From Buddleja alternifolia (Eukaryota; Streptophyta; Magnoliopsida; Lamiales; Scrophulariaceae), in assembly GCA_019426215.1 (NCBI GenBank), contig CM033399.1, forward strand, positions 22,639,022-22,703,021: a stretch of DNA of 64,000 nt, in the 5' to 3' direction. The stretch's first letter is position 1. Each line of letters begins with the position of its first letter. Of the stretch, positions 56,840 to 64,000 are shown one piece after another. The notes beneath the pieces are model-generated. The model made no database searches, was not told the DNA's origin, and was given only the letters and a program-made list of their open reading frames with translations. The position numbers and the translations under genes were made by a program.

Positions 56840-57233
56840 AGTGTAGTTCCTCCGAGTGCAAAGGAGAAGAAAGACGTAGCTGGGATTACATCACCTAGTG
56901 AACCTTTTATATCTCGTGTTATTTACTTTACTATTTTATTGCTTTCTCTATCATTTGCATATTATTCTTTAAAAGCATTAAAATCAGTCAAGCGACTAAA
57001 TTGGCAAACCAAACGCTAAGTAACTAAATCATTTCTGTTGTGCTAACCCTGATTAAGTGATTTAAGCTTTACCCTACTTTGGTAATTGCTAAAATCACTA
57101 AGTCTAAGTTATCTCCTTCCTAGCGCTTAACCAAGCGCTTTGCTTTCCAAGCGTTCAAAATATTTTAAGAGGCAAGAAAATATTAAGCGTTAAAAGAAAA
57201 CTTTAGGTCTATTTAACCCCCCTTCTAGATGGT
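56840..57233 (+). repeat. SIRE-like copia 5' LTR, truncated at its 3' end
   Basis: It contains the family blocks AAAGCATTAAAATCAGTCAAGC, ACCCTACTTTGGTAATTGCT and AGCGCTTAACCAAGCGC, and ends in CCCCCCTTCTAGA. The final part present at 680 and 13407 (CCCTTTCGTATGCC..., CAACA) is missing. The primer-binding site and gag start are also absent, so a deletion fused the LTR to gag codons at about 57234. Confidence 0.6.
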
Positions 57234-57239
57234 TATGTC

Positions 57240-58990
57240 GAGAAACCGAAAGTTGAATGGACCCCTGAAGACCATAGAAGAGCAAAGTTGGACAATAATG
57301 GATGTAATGCTCTCTACTCAGCATTGAATGATAATGAGGGATTATTCAATAAGATTAAGTTATGCAAACCCTCAAAGGATATATGGGATATGTTGGCTAC
57401 CATGTATGAAGGATCCACACAAATGAGGGAGATTAAGCTCTCCAAAGCCATACAAAGATTCGAGCATTTTAAGATGCAGCCCAATGAGACGCTAGATCAA
57501 CTGGGTGCCGGATTTACTAGGCTTATTACAGAGTTAGGGTCATCGGACAAGGAATTGAGCAATAAGGAAATGGTCAATAAGATTTTCAAAAGTCTTCTAA
57601 GTAAATGTCTTATGAAGACTATTGCAATGAGAGAATCCCAGATGTTGGCGACTCTAACGCTAGAATATGTATTTTCGGAACTAAGGGCTTTCAAATTTGA
57701 GTTGGGAGAATTCAGCAATGTGCCGACTTCAGTGATTGACTCCGAAGCACTAATTGCAATTGCCAAAGGTAAATCGATAAGCGAGGTGCAAGCATCAGAA
57801 CCAAATGAGGACAAGGAAATGGCTTTATTGGTAAAGAAGTTTAAGAAATTCATGAGATATGAAAGGAAGAATTCCAATGGACAAGCATCATACCAAACCC
57901 CTCCCACTACACAAGTGCAACAGTACCAAGTGCCTGTGTATTCTGCACCGCTTTTTCCAGCACTGATTCAGTACCAAGTGTCTCCCAATCAGAATCTCTC
58001 AGCGCCAGTGGTTTCCAAGCCACAGAGTAAGTCAAGTTTAACAATTGAACAAAAGATGAAAACTAATCTTTGTTACAATTGCAGGAAACCAGGGCACTAC
58101 TAGGTTAATTGTCCTTATCTGAATGTATCTAAGCCCACAATGCAAGATTATGTGGATAGAAACCAATTCAGGAGCGACCTTAAAAAAAAGGTTTACTAGT
58201 GGAATCTGAACCATTCTCCGCACCTGAAGAGGATCTAGAATCTTTAGAAGAGAATAGCAGTGATGAGCCATCAAGTGATTCAGCGCTAATCTATCATATG
58301 GCAATAGACGGAGAAGAGATTGAAGACTCACTACCAGAGGTACCCACTGAACTATCTAATCCTCTCTCTTATGAAGAATTACTTAACAAGATCAATGATT
58401 ATCATGGAGCTTGTTAAGGTGCCGCCAAAATATATCAAAAATACTCTGAGGAAATCACAGTGCTTAAAAATGAAAATGTGGCGCTCAAGGCAGAGTTGCA
58501 AGTTCAGCAACAATGCATTGAGAAGAACCAATCACTTGAAATCAAAATCACTCGGTTGAAAAGTGATCTTGATGTGGTAGTCAAGAGAGAAGCTGAGCTA
58601 ATCGCTAAACTTGCCAAATTAGAACAACTTGTCTCATCATCATTGTCAAAAGCATCGAGAAATCTAGACAATGCGACTGAAGTAACTAGATTTTTCAGTG
58701 AAAAGACCGGTTTAGGTTGTGATAATTTCGATAACAAATCGAAAATGTTAAAGGCTACAGCAACCAACAAAGGAAAAGGTGTATCCTTTGTCGAGAAAGG
58801 TTCAAACAATCAAACTTTGAATGAACCTAAGGACAATGGTACGAGGCCAAATGCGAAAGTCAAAGCTAACTCAGGCAAAAAGGGAAAGGCGAAAGTGAAT
58901 GATTCACAAAGAAAAGATTATTCAAACACTAAGAAGCTATGGAAAAACCTTGCACATGTGAATCAAACGCTAAGCGTCGAGCGCTGAAAG
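57240..58990 (+). pseudogene. SIRE-like copia gag
   Basis: The frame starts inside gag (EWTPEDHRRAK-like) because the true start is deleted. The gag domain (about 57288-57900) has YSALNDNEGLFNKIKLC, YEGSTQMREIKL and RFEHFKMQPNETLDQL. The zinc knuckle CYNCRKPGHY at about 58068-58100 is cut by a TAG. The long coiled-coil and basic region characteristic of SIRE-type gag continues in 58199-58417 and 58460-58987. Stops and frameshifts separate these pieces. Confidence 0.88.
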
Positions 58991-59279
58991 ACACCCTAAG
59001 CCAGTGCCAAGGAAATACCAACGTCAATATCCACAAAGATCAAGATCATATAATCAATACTGTGATGATTATGATTATGATTATGATTACAACTATGATT
59101 AAGGATATTATTATACATCTCACAAGCACACACCCAAGAAGGTGAAACCCAAAAAGGCCAATCCTCCCACAATGAAGACTAGGTAAATTTGGGTTACTAA
59201 AGTTTAATTCATAATGCGGACAAGAATAATGAGAAAGGACCCAAGTCACAATGGGTACCCAAAAACAATTAGAATTTTC

Positions 59280-62200
59280 CTTTCATGCAGGTACCTAGAG
59301 CCAACGCTGATTAATCTATTTGGTACATTAATAGTGGGTATTCAAGATACATGACATGCTCAAAGGATCTTTTGATCAACTATCGTTCAACCAATGGTCC
59401 TCAAGTTATATTCGGTGATAACTCTAAGGGTAAACCAAAGTTATAGGTGCCGCGCATAGAGGTAATGTCATGATAAGTGACATATATTATGTTAAGGGTG
59501 TTAAGCATAATTTATTGAGCATTAGTCAATTTTGCGATAAAGGTTTTGAAATTAAATTTTCAAGTGACTATTGCTATATCAACGACGCTAAGACTAGATC
59601 TACTAAATTGAAAGGAAAAAGAACATCTAATGTTTATTTAGTGGATTGGGGTTCAAAAATTAGCAACAACCTACATGTTTCGTGGCTAAAAATGAAAATG
59701 AAATGGGTTGGCTATGGCATAGAAAAATGAACCACCTCAACTTTAATGCAATCTCTCAATGAATATCGCTAAATCTTGTAGAGGGATTACCTAAGGGTTC
59801 CTTTTAGAAAAACCGCTTATGTGATGCATACCAAATGGGTAAATAAGTTAAATCGTCTTTTAAGAAGAAACCTCATCTATCAACATCTAGAATTTTGGAA
59901 CTATTGCATATAGATTTGTTTGGTCCAATTCAAATCTTGAGTGGAAGTGGTAAAAAGTATTCGTTAGTAAGAGTTGATGATTTCTCACGCTATACATGAG
60001 TAGAATTCTTAGCGTCTAAAGATAAAACTAGTGGCAAACTCATAGCGCTAATCCATCAATTACAAACATCAAAAGATCTAAAGGTGACGAGAATTAGAAG
60101 CGATAGAGAAACTGAATTTACTAACCATATTGTTGAGAAGTTTTGTACATATAATGGAATACTTTATGAGTATAATGCGCCAAGAACGTCTCAACAGAAT
60201 GGAGTCACTGAGCGACCGAACATAATGCTTAAAGAGGTTGTGAGGACTATGTTAGTCGAGTCCGAAGCAATCAACACCGCTTGCTACACTTAGAACTGGT
60301 GTATAATCAACAAACAACATAGAAAAACTCCGTATGAGTTATGGAAGGGACGTAAGCCTAACGTTTCTTGTTTCATGTATTTGGTTCAAAATGTTTTATT
60401 TGGTTCAAAATGTTTGATTCATAACAATGGATCCCACAACCTAAAGACATTTGATCCTAAATCAGATGAGGGAATCTTTCTAAGCTATGCCAAAAATGAA
60501 AAGAATTTTCGCATCCTAAATAAGAAAAAGTTTGAGGTTGAGGAATCTATTCATGTTGTGTTTGATGATGCTAACAAGACCCAAGTAAGGTTAATGTGAA
60601 TGATGTAGGAGTTGAAGATCTTTCTCAACAAGCATCTTAAATGAATCTTGATGATGATAGTGACGGTGATGAGGATGATGAGATCTTTGTGCCCCCTCCT
60701 AAGGTTACTCGTGAGGTTATCAATGATGATATTGTAAGAAATGCTAATGGTCATGAAGAGAATAATCATCAAGGACAAATTAGAACTGTGAATGGTCAAG
60801 TGAATGCACATGAGATAAATGAAGGTCAAGCGATTGATAATCAAGAATCTCTTAACCCGTTCCAACCAGACCGTAAATGGCTTAGAAATCATCCACCAGA
60901 TCTAGTAATTAGAGATATTGGAGCACCAGTTAAAACTAAAGCCGCTGCATTTAATGAGGTCATGTTCGCTAGTTTCCTATCTCAAAAGGAACCAATAAAA
61001 GTGGATGAAGTGCTTAATGATTCAAGTTGGGTTGAAGCAATGCAAGAGGAACTTAACTAATTTGAACGTAATAAGGTTTGGACGCTAGTTCCTAGGCCAA
61101 CTCACCAAGGAGTTATTGGGACTAGATGGGTCTTTAGGAACAAAATGGACGAGAATGACATTGTTATAAGAAACAAAGCCAGATTAGTTGCTCAGGGTTA
61201 TTGTCAATAAGAGGGTATTGACTTTGATGAAACTTATGCCCGCGTAGCCTGTCTTGAAATGATTCGGATGTTCCTAGCATTTTTCGCATTTAACAAGTTC
61301 ACAGCGTATCAAATGAACGTGAACAGTGCATTCCTGAATGGTAAACTCCAAGAAGAAGTATATGTGGAGCAACCCCCAGGATTCATCAACAACTATGACT
61401 AAAGTATGGTCTACAAATTGAATAAGGCACTTTATGGCCTTAAGCATGCACCAAGAGCATGGTATGACACTCTCTCTATCTTCCTTATTGGTAAAGAATT
61501 TTCAAAAGGCAGCGTTGATATAACCTTATTTAAAATTACCAATGACGAAGATATTCTCTTAGTCCAAATTTATGTTGATGATATTATCTTTGGATCTACT
61601 AATAAGCGATTGTGTGAGAAATTTTTGAAAATGATGCAAGATCAATTTGAAAAGAGCATGATGGATGAATTAACTTTCTTCCTAGGATTACAAGTTAAAC
61701 AACTCTGTAATGGCAAATTTATAAAGCAAGCTAAATATATACGTGACATGATTAAGAAATTTGATATGAAAAATGCATCATTTTCAAAAATTCCAATAAG
61801 CCAAACGCTTAAACTAGATAAAGATAAAAGTGGGAAGAAAATTGATATCACTAATTATAGAGGTGTCATTGGATCACTTCTTTATCTAACCGCTAGTAGA
61901 CCAGATATTATGTTTTTGGTATGCATGTGTGCTTGCTTTCAAGCTGATCCTAAAGAATTCCACTTAATTGCTACCAACAGAATCCTTAAATACCTAAAAG
62001 GCATACAAAATGTGGGCTTATGGTATCCAAGGGAATCTCCTTTTGAACTAATTGGTTATTCTGAAGCAAATTTTGCAGGATGCAAAATTGATAGAAAAGT
62101 TCAAGTGGTACATGTCAATTTCTTGGCAACAAGTTAGTTTTATAGCATAGTAAGAAACAACAATCCATAGCGACTTCTACCGCTGAGGCAGAATTTGTAG

Positions 62201-62556
62201 CCACTGGCAATTGCTGTGCACAAATCATTTGGATGAGACAACAACTTAGAGATAATGAAGTAATCTTAGGTCCCACACCCATTCCTTGTGATAACCGAAG
62301 TGCCTTAGCCATGACTCAAAACCTAGTTCTTCATTCTAGAACTAAACACATTGACATTCGCTACCATTTCTTGCGTGACTATGTTCAAAAGAAAGATATC
62401 CTCAAGCATTTCATTGGAATTGACAAACAATTAGCGGATATCATTACCAAAGCACTCAATGAACAACATTTTCTCACTTTGAGAACTGAATTAGGTATGA
62501 TTGATTTAACGTTTATTCATAAAGCATCATACTTTTTATGGGCATATAATTTATAG
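59280..62556 (+). pseudogene. SIRE-like copia pol (protease, integrase, RT, RNase H)
   Basis: The protease motif near 59320 reads WYINSGYSRYMTCS, so the catalytic Asp of DSG is Asn. The gag-pre-integrase region (59460-59790) and integrase (59890-60600; IRSDRETEFTN and RTSQQNGVTER keep the acidic motifs) follow. The reverse transcriptase spans about 61040-61900, with ALYGLKHAPRAWYD and YVDD at 61571-61582. RNase H lies at about 62040-62530, including TAEAEFVATGNCCAQ, HSRTKHIDIRYHFLRD and ADIITKALNEQHF. In-frame stops occur at many points (for example 60291, 61058, 61207, 61400, 62135). It cannot act autonomously. Confidence 0.92.
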
Positions 62557-63350
62557 GGAATCCACTTTATTATTATGTTTAAGCGATTTTCAAAATTGAA
62601 ATGAGTTATCAATTTTAGGGGGAACTTTAAAATTGCATTTATTTCAGCCAGTTAGCGACAATGATCAAAAATGACTTTTCACAAATTTATGTATTGATCA
62701 TCAGCGCTTACTTATATGCTACGTAAAATTGATCGCTTACTAACATAAAAAGCTTTTTATTCAAAGCGCTCAAATATGTTATCCAAAAGAAAACTCAAAG
62801 CGCTAAAAAAATTCCTATTTAACACTGAGTAATTATTTTTGAAACTCATGCATCTTTTCATCGCTTAACAAGTGACGTGTGAATAAGTACAAAAGATTCC
62901 ATTTTGGTCACTTCCCACGCGTTCCTATCAAATCCAACTGGCAGGTAAATATTGCTATCTAAATAGGTAATTCAGTGTCTGTGCATGCCTAAGTACGTGT
63001 CAATGTACTAATACGCGCGTGCAACTCACACTAAAATTTTCAAACGTTTTTTCAAAATTTTGAAAAAGTAACTGCGGACTTCAAATTCCTTTATTTTTGT
63101 TTTTACCATATGCAGTTACCTAATATATTGCTCTATTTCACATCCACTTTTATTAATAAACGGTGCACATTAAATGATTAATACACATGGCCATTATCTA
63201 AGCATTTGAGAGGTTACTTTTTGCCATTTGATTTAAATACCTCAAAATTTATAGAGATTATTGCTTCTTTCATAAATCACTCTGCAAAAAAAAAAAAAAA
63301 ATTCTAACGCACAAACACTTTTTTTCTCTCAAAACCTCAATAACTCTTCA
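62557..63350 (+). other. Spacer between SIRE pol and the env-position ORF
   Basis: The stretch begins with a purine-rich TTTTAGGGGGAACTTT (about 62616-62631), a possible polypurine tract. It has repeated AGCGCT words and a run of A at about 63287-63300, and no coding frame. Confidence 0.5.
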
Positions 63351-64000
63351 ATGGCACCACGCAAAACTTCATCCAAATTTGTTGACTCCAATCCCTCAAA
63401 ATCTAAGAAAAAAAACATGCAGTTCTCAATGCAGGATTCTTAGTCAACTGGGACTATCGCTTCTCCAACCAACACTTTCCAATAAGGGAAATTCTTTCCC
63501 TTGTTGAAGAATATGGGTTAAAGACCTTCATCACTTCTTACTTTAAGTGTCATGAGGAGGAACTCAAACTCTTCTATGATAATGCTGTTATTGCTAAGGA
63601 TCGCAACTCAGTCTCTTATAAATTTTCGTTTGCTGCCAAACCTTTCATCCTCACTCCCAAACTTATCTCTGAAATATTCAAGCTTCCAACTGAAGGGTGC
63701 TTAGTTAAAGAAGTAACAATGGGCGATATGACCAAGGTTTGGAAATCATGAAAAGACCTGAAGCTGAAGACTTTGAGCCTGATTTCAAGAATAAAGATAT
63801 GAAGGGTGAATATGCAATTTTGGCGGACATCTGTGCCAAGATGGTGGAATGTCGGAAGGGATCTTTGGACATGATGATCGCTATAATACAAATGATGAAA
63901 ATGATGAAGATTAACAGGTCCTCGTACGTGTTCAATCTTATCAAGGCCGTGCTGAAGAAATTCGTGAATCCCAGGCCTTATGGGATTCTCTTTAGTTATC
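63351..64000 (+). pseudogene. ORF in the env position of the SIRE-like element, partial and broken
   Basis: ATG at 63351 opens MAPRKTSSKFVDSNPSKSKK, stopped by TAG at about 63438. In another frame the sequence continues (NWDYRFSNQHFPIREILSLV, then SFAAKPFILTPKLISEIFKL) to a TGA near 63749. Then another shift runs open from 63748 to the window end (KMVECRKGSLDMM, YVFNLIKAVLKKF). The content resembles the plant transposon-associated domain with a LP(T)EG motif rather than a viral envelope. SIRE-type elements often carry an extra ORF here. The 3' LTR lies outside the window. Confidence 0.6.

Noticed and set aside
59046..59249. Ile-rich minus-strand frame near 59.1 kb
   Set aside because: It is the reverse of a GATTATGATTAT simple repeat within the SIRE gag-pol region.

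Overview
This window is nuclear DNA of a flowering plant, most likely a eudicot. It is AT-rich, holds plant-specific genes (an osmotin/thaumatin-like PR-5 gene, a TPD1-like small secreted protein gene, plant-type glutamate-cysteine ligase exons with introns), and is dominated by plant transposon families: SIRE-like and other Ty1/copia, Tat- and Athila-type Ty3/gypsy, a chromovirus, a plant LINE, tRNA-derived SINEs and hAT-like MITEs. I cannot name the species. No rRNA, canonical tRNA gene, CRISPR array or operon-like structure was seen.

Layout. 0-3.4 kb: a SIRE-like LTR end abutting a 5'-truncated, decayed copia element with its 3' LTR. 3.6-7.2 kb: MITEs, tandem duplications and a SINE with a 15-bp target-site duplication. 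7.3-9.0 kb: an intact TPD1-like gene on the minus strand between two inverted hAT-like ends. 9.4-10.1 kb: an intact thaumatin-like gene, the clearest functional gene. 10.3-20 kb: LTR fragments, a chromovirus integrase remnant (minus) and a copia 3' remnant (minus). 20-28.6 kb: AT-rich DNA with a hAT-like MITE bearing an 8-bp TSD, a 1.9-kb TIR element and possibly a spliced minus-strand transcript. 28.6-40.2 kb: a Tat-lineage gypsy element (LTR, PBS, gag, protease, antisense ORF, no reverse transcriptase), into which a 5.56-kb Athila-like non-autonomous element has inserted with a perfect 5-bp TSD. 40.25-46.3 kb: nine exons of a glutamate-cysteine ligase pseudogene. 46.5-51.5 kb: a nearly full-length LINE following those exons, with a recent 355-bp tandem duplication. 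51.7-54.3 kb: MITEs, a SINE with a 14-bp TSD and a large palindrome. 54.9-56.8 kb: a copia gag remnant (minus). 56.8-64 kb: a SIRE-like element with gag, pol and an env-position ORF, running off the right edge.

Only the thaumatin-like and TPD1-like genes look intact as host genes; almost every retroelement reading frame is broken. I found no convincing new multi-gene system. The most unusual observations are the TPD1-like gene enclosed by hAT-like termini, the repeated 12-bp palindrome in the Athila-derived element, the pol-less Tat element with an antisense ORF, and the chimeric ligase pseudogene with its LINE and junction hairpin. All coordinates, alignments and divergences were worked out by eye.
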